A stretch of 32,102 bases of DNA. It comes from Actinobacteria bacterium Ga0077560. Its GTDB lineage: Bacteria; Actinomycetota; Thermoleophilia; Miltoncostaeales; Miltoncostaeaceae. Below the pieces are notes generated by a model. That model did no database searches. It saw nothing but the letters and a program-made list of their open reading frames with translations, and was not told the origin of the DNA. Where the stretch lies: NCBI GenBank assembly GCA_001464275.1, contig LNFL01000132.1, positions 1 to 32,102 on the forward strand, written 5' to 3'. This document shows positions 1 to 7,376 of the stretch, piece by piece. The stretch's first letter is position 1, and each line of letters opens with the position of its first letter. Made by a program: the position numbers and the translations under genes.

Positions 1-458
1 ACCCCGGCGAGATCTCCGAGCTGTACGACGTGCGCCGCGCCCTGGAGACCATGTCCGTGCGCCGCGCCTGCGAGGCCGTGAGCGGCACGGCGGTCATCAC
101 CCAGCTGCGGCGCGCGTGGAGCGGTGACGCCCCGGAGCCCGGCGAGGACGCGGTGTTCCGCGACGAGGCGTTCCACCTGGGCATCGCCAAGCTCGCCGGC
201 AGCCGCGTGCTCGCCGGGATGCTCACCGGCATCAACGCGCGCATCCGCCTCGTGCGCGTGCACGACTTCCTCGACCCCGCGCGCGTGCAGGCCACGGTGG
301 TGCAGCACCTGGAGATCCTGCGGGCCGTCGAGGCACGCGACGCGGATGGCGCCGCGGCCCTCATGGACGCCCACATCAGCGAGTCCCAGGAGTATGCGAG
401 CCCCGCCGCGGAGCGCGCGCTGGCGGAGCTGTGGGAGGGCGCGACGCCGCCGGCCTGA
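1..458 (+). CDS. GntR/FadR-family transcriptional regulator, C-terminal FCD domain (5' end outside window)
   Basis: The reading frame is open from base 3 and ends at TGA 456-458; about 151 residues are visible and the N-terminal winged helix lies off the left edge. The visible part is an FCD ligand-binding domain: it opens with ELYDVRRALE, the usual entry helix of FadR-subfamily regulators. It then shows the acidic and histidine positions that often bind a metal in FCD domains (RDEAFH, VQHLEIL and MDAHI). Such proteins are usually repressors released by a small carboxylate or similar catabolite. The gene lies 76 bp upstream of, and in the same direction as, a BMP-type ABC transporter operon. 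The gap contains a perfect FadR-type palindrome, so this protein is the obvious candidate regulator of that operon. Family assignment is firm; ligand and sign of regulation are inference. Confidence 0.9.
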   Translation, partial: PGEISELYDVRRALETMSVRRACEAVSGTAVITQLRRAWSGDAPEPGEDAVFRDEAFHLGIAKLAGSRVLAGMLTGINARIRLVRVHDFLDPARVQATVVQHLEILRAVEARDADGAAALMDAHISESQEYASPAAERALAELWEGATPPA

Positions 459-533
459 CCACCCGGTTGGCCCAATGGAGTAAACGGCGGCCGGAAATCT
501 GGCCAAGGGCCCAACGTCCCGTGCCGAAACCGA

Positions 534-545
534 TTTGTATACAAA
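534..545. promoter_or_regulatory. GntR/FadR-type operator palindrome over a probable -10 box
   Basis: TTTGTATACAAA is a perfect 12-bp palindrome and fits the FadR-subfamily operator core T.GTA-TAC.A. It stands out as an AT-rich island in very GC-rich DNA. Its right half contains TATACA (538-543), a plausible -10 hexamer placed 6 nt before the GTG at 550. Binding here would cover the core promoter of the transporter operon. No convincing -35 is visible. Confidence 0.75.
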
Positions 546-549
546 AGGC

Positions 550-2118
550 GTGCACGAAAACACGCCTGCGGACAGCGATCTGCTGCCCCACTCACCGCCC
601 CTCGAGGCCCATGAACTGACCATTGCGTTCGGGGATCTGGTCGCCAACGACCGCGTGTCCCTGACCCTCCGCGCGGGCGAGGTCCACGCGGTGCTCGGCG
701 AGAACGGCGCCGGCAAGAGCACCCTCATGAAGCTGCTGTGCGGCATCTACCGTCCCCAGCACGGCCGCATCGTGGTGGAGGGCCGCCACGTCGACATCCC
801 GTCTCCCTCGGTCGCCCGCACGCTGGGCATCGGGATGGTGTTCCAGGACATGCGCCTGGTCCCCGCGCTGAGCGTGCTCGAGAACATCAGCCTGGGCCTC
901 GGCGGCGAGGGCCTGCTGCTGCGCCCCAAGGTCCTGGCCGCGCGCGTCGCCGAGGCCTCCGGCCGCGTGGGACTCGCCGTGGACCCCCACGCCAAGGTGC
1001 GCAACCTCTCCATCGGGGAGCGCCAGCGCGTGGAGATCCTGAAGGTGCTCATGGCGGGCGCCAAGGTCCTCATCCTCGACGAGCCCACCAGCGTGCTGGC
1101 CCCGTCGGAGGTGGACGCGCTGATGGGCGCCGTGGACCGCCTGCGCTCCGAAGGACTGGCGGTCGCGCTCATCACCCACAAGCTGCCCGAGGTGCGGCAG
1201 ATCGCCGACCGGCTCACCGTGCTGCGCGGCGGCAAGGTCGTGCTGTCCGACACCGCCCCCGGCGACGTCGACGACCGCCAGCTGGTGGAGGCCATGGTGG
1301 GCCGCCCCGTGCCGCCCCTGCCCTCCGACCGCATCCCCCCGCGGGACGACCAGGCCCCCGCGCTGGTCATGTCGGGCATCTCCGCCCGCGGCGACGACGG
1401 CCGCAACGCGCTCAGGGATGTGGACCTGGAGGTCCGCGCCGGCGAGCTGCTGGGTGTCGCCGGTGTGGCCGGCAGCGGCCAGCGGGAGCTGGCCGAGGTG
1501 GCCCTGGGCCTGCGCATCCCCACGAGCGGCACCGTCACCATCGGCGAGCGGCTCCTGGAGCGGCCCAGCCCGTCGGCGGGGCTTGCCGCCGGCGCCGTGG
1601 GCGTCCCGGAGGATCCCCGCGCCGAGGCGGTCGTGGAGGGCATGACCGTGCTCGAGCACATGGTGCTGGGCGGCATCGAGCCGGGCCGGCGCGGCCTGGG
1701 CATCGACTGGCCGAAGGCCCGGCGCGACCTGGACGACCACGAGGCCGCCAAGCGGCTGGAGATGGCGGGCGCGGAACGCATGGTGGGCCAGCTCTCGGGC
1801 GGCAACATCCAGCGCGTGATGCTCTCGCGGGCGCTCGGGCGCCCGTCGATCCTGGTGGTCGCGGCCTACCCCAGCCGGGGCCTCGACGTCGCCATGACTC
1901 GCGCCACCCAGTCGCTGCTGCTGGAGGCCCGCGACGGTGGCGCCGGGGTGCTGATGATCTCCGAGGACCTCGACGAGCTGCTGGAGATGAGCGACCGCAT
2001 CGCGGTGATGCACGATGGCCACGTGGTGGGCATCGTCGCCGCCGCGGGCGCCGATCGCCACGAGATCGGCCGCATGATGACCGGCGCCGCCGCGTCCGCC
2101 GAGGAGGTGGCCGCGTGA
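550..2118 (+). CDS. BMP-family (nucleoside/simple-sugar type) ABC transporter, double ATP-binding protein
   Basis: This is the energising subunit of an importer, a fusion of two ABC ATPase domains as in RbsA and NupO/YufO (about 520 residues, the usual length). Domain 1 has Walker A GENGAGKS at about residues 50-57, signature [10 protein letters not shown] and Walker B LILDEPTS with D177/E178. Domain 2 has a Walker A region without lysine ([12 protein letters not shown]), signature [10 protein letters not shown] near residue 415 and a Walker B region [12 protein letters not shown]. An asymmetric second site is normal in this family. A TTG at 535 is in frame, but it sits inside the operator palindrome; GTG 550 lies 6 nt after a TATACA box and is preferred, with a probable leaderless transcript. 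The 3' end overlaps the first permease gene (GTGA). Substrates of this family include nucleosides and related heterocycles; the neighbouring hydrolases suggest a ureide-like compound. Confidence 0.93.
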   Translation: MHENTPADSDLLPHSPPLEAHELTIAFGDLVANDRVSLTLRAGEVHAVLGENGAGKSTLMKLLCGIYRPQHGRIVVEGRHVDIPSPSVARTLGIGMVFQDMRLVPALSVLENISLGLGGEGLLLRPKVLAARVAEASGRVGLAVDPHAKVRNLSIGERQRVEILKVLMAGAKVLILDEPTSVLAPSEVDALMGAVDRLRSEGLAVALITHKLPEVRQIADRLTVLRGGKVVLSDTAPGDVDDRQLVEAMVGRPVPPLPSDRIPPRDDQAPALVMSGISARGDDGRNALRDVDLEVRAGELLGVAGVAGSGQRELAEVALGLRIPTSGTVTIGERLLERPSPSAGLAAGAVGVPEDPRAEAVVEGMTVLEHMVLGGIEPGRRGLGIDWPKARRDLDDHEAAKRLEMAGAERMVGQLSGGNIQRVMLSRALGRPSILVVAAYPSRGLDVAMTRATQSLLLEARDGGAGVLMISEDLDELLEMSDRIAVMHDGHVVGIVAAAGADRHEIGRMMTGAAASAEEVAA

Positions 2119-3188
2119 CGGCCCTTCGCCGCCTGCGCCCGCCGGACCCGGCGGTCCTGGGCCGGGACCTGCTGCGCTGGGGCTCGGCGGTCGTCATCGG
2201 CCTCGCGGGCTTCGCCTTCTTCGTCGCGGCGGTCGGCGCCGATCCGTTCGAGGCCCTGTCGGCCATGTGGCGCGCCGCGGTGGTGGATCCCATCGGCCCA
2301 GGCGAGGTGCTGGTCTACGCGGCGCCGGTCATCCTGGCGGCGCTGGCCGTGGCCATCCCGGCACGCGCCGGGCTGTGGAACCTGGGCGGCGAGGGCCAGA
2401 TCACCATGGGCGTCGTGGGCGCCACGGTGGCCTCCCACATGATCCCCTCCTCGCTGGACTCCTGGGCGGCGCTGCCCCTGCTGGCGGTGGGCGCGGCGAT
2501 CGCCGGGGCCATCTGGTGCGGCATCGCCGCGGTCCTGCGGGTGAGCGTCAACCTCAACGAGGCGATCAGCAGCCTGCTGCTGAGCTACGTCGCCCTGCGC
2601 GTCCTGGACTACCTGGTCAACGGGCCGTGGAAGGACCCGGGCAGCCTCGGGATCCCCCAGGCGGAGCCGCTTCCGGCGTCCCAGCAGCTGCCGCTGCTGG
2701 ACTGGCTGCCGGTGTTCGGCGGCGGACGCCTGCACGCCGGGATCCTGGTGGCGGTGCTCGCGCTGGCGGTGGTGCTGTTCGCCTCCCGGCGCACCGTCTG
2801 GGGCTTCCGCCTGCGCGTGGTGGGCGGCAACCCGGAGGCGGCCCGCCGGGCCGGCCTCCCGGTGAAGCAGCTCATCATCACGGCCATGCTCGCCGGCGGC
2901 GCCATCGCCGGCCTGGCCGGCTTCGTGCAGCTCACCGGCGTGGAGGGCGCCGCCAAGGGCGGCATCGCCGGGGTCTACGGCTTCCTGGGCTTCCTGGTGA
3001 GCTGGCTCGGCCGCCACGACCCGGTGGCCATCCTCATCGGCGCCGTCGTTGTGGGCGGCATCGCGGTGGGCGGCGACGCCCTGCAGATCGACGCGGGACT
3101 CCCCGCGGCGTCCATCAACATCCTCCTCGCCCTGCTGCTGCTGGCGGTGCTCGGGAGGCGCGGTCGCGCGAGGGGGGCAGAGGGATGA
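2115..3188 (+). CDS. ABC transporter permease, BPD_transp_2 family (first of pair)
   Basis: A 357-residue polytopic membrane protein of the branched-chain amino acid/ribose/nucleoside permease family. After a short polar N-terminus ([14 protein letters not shown]) there are about eight to ten hydrophobic segments. The family hallmark [11 protein letters not shown], at about residues 90-100, is the cytoplasmic coupling region typical of NupP-like subunits. The GTG start at 2115 overlaps the ATPase stop codon by 4 nt and the gene's own TGA overlaps the next ATG (ATGA), so all three subunits are probably translationally coupled. It should pair with the next gene product to form the channel. Confidence 0.92.
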   Translation: MTALRRLRPPDPAVLGRDLLRWGSAVVIGLAGFAFFVAAVGADPFEALSAMWRAAVVDPIGPGEVLVYAAPVILAALAVAIPARAGLWNLGGEGQITMGVVGATVASHMIPSSLDSWAALPLLAVGAAIAGAIWCGIAAVLRVSVNLNEAISSLLLSYVALRVLDYLVNGPWKDPGSLGIPQAEPLPASQQLPLLDWLPVFGGGRLHAGILVAVLALAVVLFASRRTVWGFRLRVVGGNPEAARRAGLPVKQLIITAMLAGGAIAGLAGFVQLTGVEGAAKGGIAGVYGFLGFLVSWLGRHDPVAILIGAVVVGGIAVGGDALQIDAGLPAASINILLALLLLAVLGRRGRARGAEG

Positions 3189-4090
3189 TCGAGGCGGTCC
3201 TTGCCGGGGCGGTTCGCGGCGGGAGCTCCATCCTGTTCGCGGCCCTCGGAGAGACGGTCAGCGAACGGGCCGGGGTCATCAACCTCAGCACCGAGGGCTC
3301 CATGCTCACCGGGGCGCTCGCCGCCTACGTGGTGGCGGTGGAGACCGGCAACGCCTGGCTCGGAGCCCTCGCGGGCGCCGCCGCCGGCGCGACGCTGGCC
3401 GCGCTGCACGGCGCGATGGTGGTGTGGCGCGGCGCGAACCAGCTCGCCACCGGAATCGTGGTGCTGTTCCTGGCGCTCGGCGTCACCGCCCTGCTGGGCC
3501 GCGACTACGTGGGCGTCGGCGTGGAGGGCTTCGACCGCTGGGCGGTCCCCGGGCTCTCCGACATCCCCTTCGTCGGCACGATCCTGTTCAACCAGGATCC
3601 CCTGACCTATCTGGCGCTCATCGCGGCGCCATTGGTGTGGCTGCTGCTGTACCGGACCCGGCCCGGGCTGTTCGTCCGGGCCGCCGGCGAGCGCGGCGAG
3701 GTGCTCTTCGCCGCGGGCCACTCGCCCCGGCTCGTGCGCTTCGGCGCCGTCACCTTCGGCGGCCTGCTGGCCGGCATCGGCGGCGCGCAGCTGTCCACCG
3801 CACTCGCCCTGAACTGGAGCGAGAACATGGTGGCGGGCCGCGGGTTCGTGGCCGTCGCCCTCGTCATCTTCGCCGGGTGGAACCCACTCGGCGCGCTGGT
3901 GGGCGCCCTGTTCTTCGGTGGCGTCGAATCCCTCCAGCTGCAGTTGCAGGCCCAGGGCGTGTCCGTTCCGGCGGACCTGCTCAACGCACTGCCGTACCTC
4001 GCCACCCTGACGGTGCTCGTCGTGCTCAGCCGCAAGCGGCTGCACGCGGCGCCCGAGGGACTGGCGCGGGTCTTCGAGATCTCACGCTGA
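3185..4090 (+). CDS. ABC transporter permease, BPD_transp_2 family (second of pair)
   Basis: A 301-residue integral membrane protein, the NupQ-like partner. It begins with an amphipathic stretch and the diagnostic ERAGVINLSTEG motif at about residues 28-39, followed by repeated hydrophobic helices rich in Gly and Ala. The shorter length relative to its partner (301 versus 357) is normal for this pair. The ATG at 3185 overlaps the preceding stop by 4 nt. The lipoprotein gene follows within 35 bp, so the transporter is complete: ATPase, two permeases, binding protein. Confidence 0.92.
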   Translation: MIEAVLAGAVRGGSSILFAALGETVSERAGVINLSTEGSMLTGALAAYVVAVETGNAWLGALAGAAAGATLAALHGAMVVWRGANQLATGIVVLFLALGVTALLGRDYVGVGVEGFDRWAVPGLSDIPFVGTILFNQDPLTYLALIAAPLVWLLLYRTRPGLFVRAAGERGEVLFAAGHSPRLVRFGAVTFGGLLAGIGGAQLSTALALNWSENMVAGRGFVAVALVIFAGWNPLGALVGALFFGGVESLQLQLQAQGVSVPADLLNALPYLATLTVLVVLSRKRLHAAPEGLARVFEISR

Positions 4091-4124
4091 GATGACCCCG
4101 ACCGAAAGGACCGCGTTCACGCCC

Positions 4125-5267
4125 ATGAGAGTGATCCGAACGCTCGCCGCACTCACCGCGGCACTCACCCTTGCCGTCGCCGCCGCAGGCTGTGGTGACG
4201 ACGAGACCTCCGGCAGCACCGACACCGGCGCCGCGGCGTCCGGTGAGAAGACGAAGGTCGGCTTCATCTACGTCGGCCCGAAGGACGACTTCGGCTACAA
4301 CCAGGCCGCCTTCGAGGGCAGCGAGGCCGCCGCGGCCGAGCTCGGCAACATCGAGCTGCTGCAGGCCGAGAGCGTGCCGGAGGACGCCGGGGTGGAGCGC
4401 GTGATGGAGCGCATGATCTCCCAGGGCGCCAAGGTCCTGTTCCCCACCAGCTACGGCTACCTCAAGTACGCCGAGGCGGTTGCGGCCAAGCACCCCGACG
4501 TGGTCGTGGTCCACCAGGGCGGCCTCGAGTCCAAGCCGGGCGCGCCGAACTTCGGCACCTACTTCGGCACCGTGTACGAGCCCGTCTACCTCGCCGGCAT
4601 CGCGGCCGGCAAGGCCACCAAGACGAACAAGCTCGGCTACATCGTGGCGTTCCCGATCCCCCAGACCCTCGCGAACGTGAACGCGTTCGAGCTGGGCGCC
4701 AAGTCGGTGAACCCCAAGGCCACCACCACGGTGGTGTTCACCGCCAGCTGGTGTGACCCGGGCAAGCAGGCGCAGGCCGCCACGGCGCTGATCAGCCAGA
4801 AGGTCGACGTGCTCACCCAGCACCAGGACTGCACCAAGACCATCATCGAGACGGCCGAGCGCGCCGGGGTCTCCAGCGTGGGCTACCACTACGACGCGTC
4901 GTCGCTGGCGCCCAAGGGCTGGCTCACCGGTTCCGAGTGGAACTGGGGCCCCATGTACACCGACATCATCACCACCGCGCTCGAGGGCAAGTTCGAGGGC
5001 AGCCCGTACGACGGTGACTACCGCGTGGGCCTGCAGACCGGTGACAACCCGTTCGTGCAGTCGCCCTTCGGCCCGGGTGTCGACGACGCCACCAAGGCGG
5101 AGATCGAGACGGCGAAGGCGAAGCTGGCCGACACGGGCATCTTCACCGGCCCGCTGAAGGACCAGTCGGGCAAGGAGGTCGTGCCCGCCGGGAAGACGCT
5201 CACCTACGACGAGGTCGAGCAGATGAACTTCCTGGTCGAGGGTGTCGTCGGAAACATCCCGAAGTAA
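4125..5267 (+). CDS. BMP-family substrate-binding lipoprotein (PnrA/BmpA-like)
   Basis: This is the surface-anchored solute receptor of the importer. Starting at ATG 4125 the protein (380 residues) has a clean lipoprotein signal: MRVIRTL, a hydrophobic stretch and a lipobox ending AAAGC, with the acylated cysteine at residue 23. The mature part opens with KVGFIYVGPKDDFGYN, the typical first strand and substrate loop of BMP/PnrA proteins, followed by a two-lobed periplasmic-binding fold. An in-frame ATG at 4092 would add 11 polar residues before the signal and looks less likely, although an AAAGGA lies at 4105-4110. Known BMP proteins bind purine nucleosides and related ligands. The ligand here is unknown; the downstream amidohydrolase suggests a ureide, biuret-like or nucleobase-derived compound. 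Confidence 0.9.
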   Translation: MRVIRTLAALTAALTLAVAAAGCGDDETSGSTDTGAAASGEKTKVGFIYVGPKDDFGYNQAAFEGSEAAAAELGNIELLQAESVPEDAGVERVMERMISQGAKVLFPTSYGYLKYAEAVAAKHPDVVVVHQGGLESKPGAPNFGTYFGTVYEPVYLAGIAAGKATKTNKLGYIVAFPIPQTLANVNAFELGAKSVNPKATTTVVFTASWCDPGKQAQAATALISQKVDVLTQHQDCTKTIIETAERAGVSSVGYHYDASSLAPKGWLTGSEWNWGPMYTDIITTALEGKFEGSPYDGDYRVGLQTGDNPFVQSPFGPGVDDATKAEIETAKAKLADTGIFTGPLKDQSGKEVVPAGKTLTYDEVEQMNFLVEGVVGNIPK

Positions 5268-5271
5268 CGGG

Positions 5272-6078
5272 GTGGGCGGCGTCGCATTCAACGCGGGACG
5301 CCGTTCGCACCTGATCCACGTCTCCGTGGAGGGCCCCCGCAACGGGGCCCTCCCGGTCGTGCTGGTGCACGGGGTCTGCTTCGGACCGGAGACGTTCGAG
5401 CGTCCGGCGAGCGCGCTGGCGCGCCGGGTCCGGGTGCTCACCGTCCACCGTCGCGGCTACGGCGGGTCCGCGGACCTGCCGCCCGGCGAGACGGTGGACG
5501 AGCACGTGAACGACGTGGTGGCCGCTCTCGATCGCATGGGGATCCCCAAGGCGGTCTTCGTGGGCGTCTCGGGCGGCGCCACCATCACCCTCGCCATCGC
5601 GCTCGCGCATCCCGCGCGGGTCGCGGCGGCGGTGGTGCACGAACCGGCCCTCGGGCCGCTCGCGCCGGGGGTGCACGGCATCCTCAGCACCGGCGCGGGC
5701 ATGATCGCCCAGGCGGCGGAGGCCGCCGACGGGGCGGAGGCGATGGCGGGCCTGCTCGCCGGGCCCTCGTGGGGCGCGTGCGGCCACGCCGAGCGCATGC
5801 GCATCCGGGAGCTCGGGCCGGTCGTGCGCGCCGAGGTCCCGGGGTTCCTCGAGTTCGCGCCGTCGGCCGACGAACTGCGGACGCTCCGGGCCGTGCCCCT
5901 GGTGTCCAGCGTGGGCGGCAACTCCCGCGCCCAGCGGATGGCGGCGGCGCAGGTCCTCGCCGGCATCGCCGGCGCGCGGTTGGAGGTGGTGCGCGAGGTG
6001 GGGCACCTGCTGCAGATCGAGGCCCCGGCGGTGCTCGCCCGGTGCGCGCTGCGCCAGCGACGGGCGGTGCTGGGATGA
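5272..6078 (+). CDS. alpha/beta-hydrolase fold protein
   Basis: A 268-residue single-domain alpha/beta-hydrolase. It shows the oxyanion strand-loop VVLVHGVCFG near the N-terminus, the nucleophile elbow GVSGGA with Ser100, and the histidine loop VGHLLQIEAP with His245. The acid usually found after strand beta-7 is not obvious: the matching segment reads VPLVSSVGGNSRAQ, without Asp or Glu. Glu in VVHEPALG after beta-6 could substitute. The GTG at 5272 is chosen because it follows the lipoprotein stop directly; a GTG at 5242 would overlap that gene. The 3' end overlaps the next gene by ATGA, so it belongs to the operon. RutD-like hydrolases act in pyrimidine degradation beside RutB-type isochorismatases, which makes a related role conceivable, but the substrate cannot be read from sequence. 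Confidence 0.85.
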   Translation: MGGVAFNAGRRSHLIHVSVEGPRNGALPVVLVHGVCFGPETFERPASALARRVRVLTVHRRGYGGSADLPPGETVDEHVNDVVAALDRMGIPKAVFVGVSGGATITLAIALAHPARVAAAVVHEPALGPLAPGVHGILSTGAGMIAQAAEAADGAEAMAGLLAGPSWGACGHAERMRIRELGPVVRAEVPGFLEFAPSADELRTLRAVPLVSSVGGNSRAQRMAAAQVLAGIAGARLEVVREVGHLLQIEAPAVLARCALRQRRAVLG

Positions 6079-6641
6079 CCGGCGTCGCGGTGGAGGGCAG
6101 CCGCCCCTACGCATGGCCCTTCGACGGCGCGCTGCCGCCGGAGCGGACGGCGCTGCTGGTTGCGGGCGCCGACGCGGCATGGCGCGCCCGCTGCGCCGAT
6201 CCGGTGCCCGTGGACCGCATGATCGCGGCGCTCGCCGAGCCGCTGCGGCGGGCCGGCGTGCTCATCGTGGCCGTGCGCTGCGCGGCCCCGGGGGGGCGTG
6301 AGATCCCCGTGGGCGACTCCGGTCCGGAAGCCGACCTGCGGATCACCGCCGCCGGCGTGGACGGCTTCTGTGGCAGCCCGCTGGACGGCGCCCTGCGCGC
6401 CGCCGGGCGGGACCGCCTGGCCCTCTGCGGCTACGGGCTGGAGGGCCCCGTGCACTCCACCCTGCGCAGCGCGAACGACCGGGGATACGAGTGCCTGCTG
6501 CTCACCGACGCCTGCGCCGAGCTGGAGCCGGACCTGCGCGAGGCGGCGATCGAGACCATCACCATGTCGGGCGGGATCTTCGGCGCGGTCGCGCCGTCCG
6601 CGGCGTTCCTGGACGCCGTCGCGCCCGGCAGCGAGCTGTGA
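6075..6641 (+). CDS. isochorismatase-fold protein lacking the catalytic triad (probable pseudoenzyme)
   Basis: A 188-residue paralogue of the following gene. Both start with a Y-x-WPFD element, then R-TAL, and share [24 protein letters not shown] and the C-terminal GG(I/V)FGAVAPSAA. All three residues that define the cysteine-hydrolase triad are gone: Asp30 of the neighbour aligns with Gly31 here, the DKPGKG lysine loop is replaced by a segment with Ala, and the catalytic Cys169 (TTDVCVH) aligns with Pro125 (LEGPVHS). About 40 residues of the middle substrate loop are also missing. The frame is nonetheless intact, overlaps its upstream neighbour by 4 nt and ends 10 bp before the active paralogue, so it is not decaying DNA. 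A role as a structural or regulatory partner of the active enzyme is inference. Confidence 0.85.
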   Translation: MTGVAVEGSRPYAWPFDGALPPERTALLVAGADAAWRARCADPVPVDRMIAALAEPLRRAGVLIVAVRCAAPGGREIPVGDSGPEADLRITAAGVDGFCGSPLDGALRAAGRDRLALCGYGLEGPVHSTLRSANDRGYECLLLTDACAELEPDLREAAIETITMSGGIFGAVAPSAAFLDAVAPGSEL

Positions 6642-6647
6642 AGGAGG
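6641..6647 (+). promoter_or_regulatory. strong ribosome-binding site of the biuret hydrolase-like gene
   Basis: AAGGAGG lies 4 nt before ATG 6652. It is the best Shine-Dalgarno match in the operon, whereas most other genes here rely on overlaps. It suggests independent, strong translation of the active hydrolase relative to its dead paralogue. Confidence 0.75.
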
Positions 6648-6651
6648 ACGC

Positions 6652-7341
6652 ATGACCTACGGCACCGTCGCGGCGGAGCCCTACCGCTGGCCGTTCGACG
6701 ACGTGATCGACCCGGCCCGGACCGCGCTGGTCCTCATCGACTGGCAGGTGGACTTCTGCGGGGAGGGTGGCTACGTCGACCAGATGGGCTACGACCTCAA
6801 CCTCACCCGCACGCCGCTGGAGCCCACGGCCCGTGTGCTCACCGCGGCACGTGAGCGCGGGTTCACCATCGTCCACACCCGGGAGGGACACCGCCCGGAC
6901 CTCACCGACCTGCCGGCCAACAAGCTGTGGCGCTCCAAGCAGATCGGCGCCGGCATCGGTGATCCCGGGCCGTGCGGACGGGTGCTGGTGCGCGGCGAGC
7001 CGGGCTGGGAGATCGTGCCGGAGGTCGCGCCCGTGGAGGGGGAGATCGTGATCGACAAGCCGGGCAAGGGGGCGTTCTACGCCACCGACCTGGACCTCAC
7101 CCTGCGCACCGCCGGGATCACGCACCTCATCTTCACCGGCATCACCACCGACGTGTGCGTGCACACGACGATGCGTGACGCCAACGACCGCGGCTACGAG
7201 TGCCTGCTCCTGGAGGACTGCACCGGGGCCACCGACCACGGCAACTACCTGGCGGCCCTCAAGATGGTGACGATGCAGGGCGGGGTGTTCGGGGCCGTCG
7301 CACCGTCCGCCGCCCTGCTGGAGGCGATCGGGGCGGCCTGA
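6652..7341 (+). CDS. isochorismatase-family amidohydrolase, biuret hydrolase (BiuH)-like
   Basis: A 229-residue cysteine hydrolase. Catalytic residues are Asp30 (LIDWQVDFC), Lys136 (DKPGKG) and Cys169 (TTDVCVH); their spacing equals that of the Asp36/Lys142/Cys175 triad as I recall it for Rhizobium biuret hydrolase. Several long stretches also look like that enzyme: [34 protein letters not shown] and RGEPGW. Biuret hydrolase converts biuret to allophanate plus ammonia; close relatives cleave other carbamoyl or ureido amides (RutB in uracil breakdown). No allophanate hydrolase or cyanuric acid hydrolase lies in the window, so the true substrate may differ. It is the last gene of the transporter operon and ends at a bidirectional terminator. 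The assignment to this subfamily is strong by motif; the exact substrate is inferred. Confidence 0.88.
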   Translation: MTYGTVAAEPYRWPFDDVIDPARTALVLIDWQVDFCGEGGYVDQMGYDLNLTRTPLEPTARVLTAARERGFTIVHTREGHRPDLTDLPANKLWRSKQIGAGIGDPGPCGRVLVRGEPGWEIVPEVAPVEGEIVIDKPGKGAFYATDLDLTLRTAGITHLIFTGITTDVCVHTTMRDANDRGYECLLLEDCTGATDHGNYLAALKMVTMQGGVFGAVAPSAALLEAIGAA

Positions 7342-7347
7342 GGTCGT

Positions 7348-7376
7348 GAGCCGGAGGTCCCGGAACCCTCCGGCTC
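7348..7376. terminator. bidirectional hairpin terminator
   Basis: A perfect 10-bp stem (GAGCCGGAGG / CCTCCGGCTC) with a 9-nt loop lies between the convergent amidohydrolase and GGDEF-HD-GYP genes and overlaps the stop codon of the latter. There is no U-tract, which is common for hairpin terminators in GC-rich actinobacteria. Confidence 0.7.

Noticed and set aside
592-2061. Long open frames antisense to the ABC ATPase and to most other genes
   Set aside because: They mirror real genes, are rich in Arg/His/Pro/Gly and lack any domain signature; they are a by-product of high GC content.
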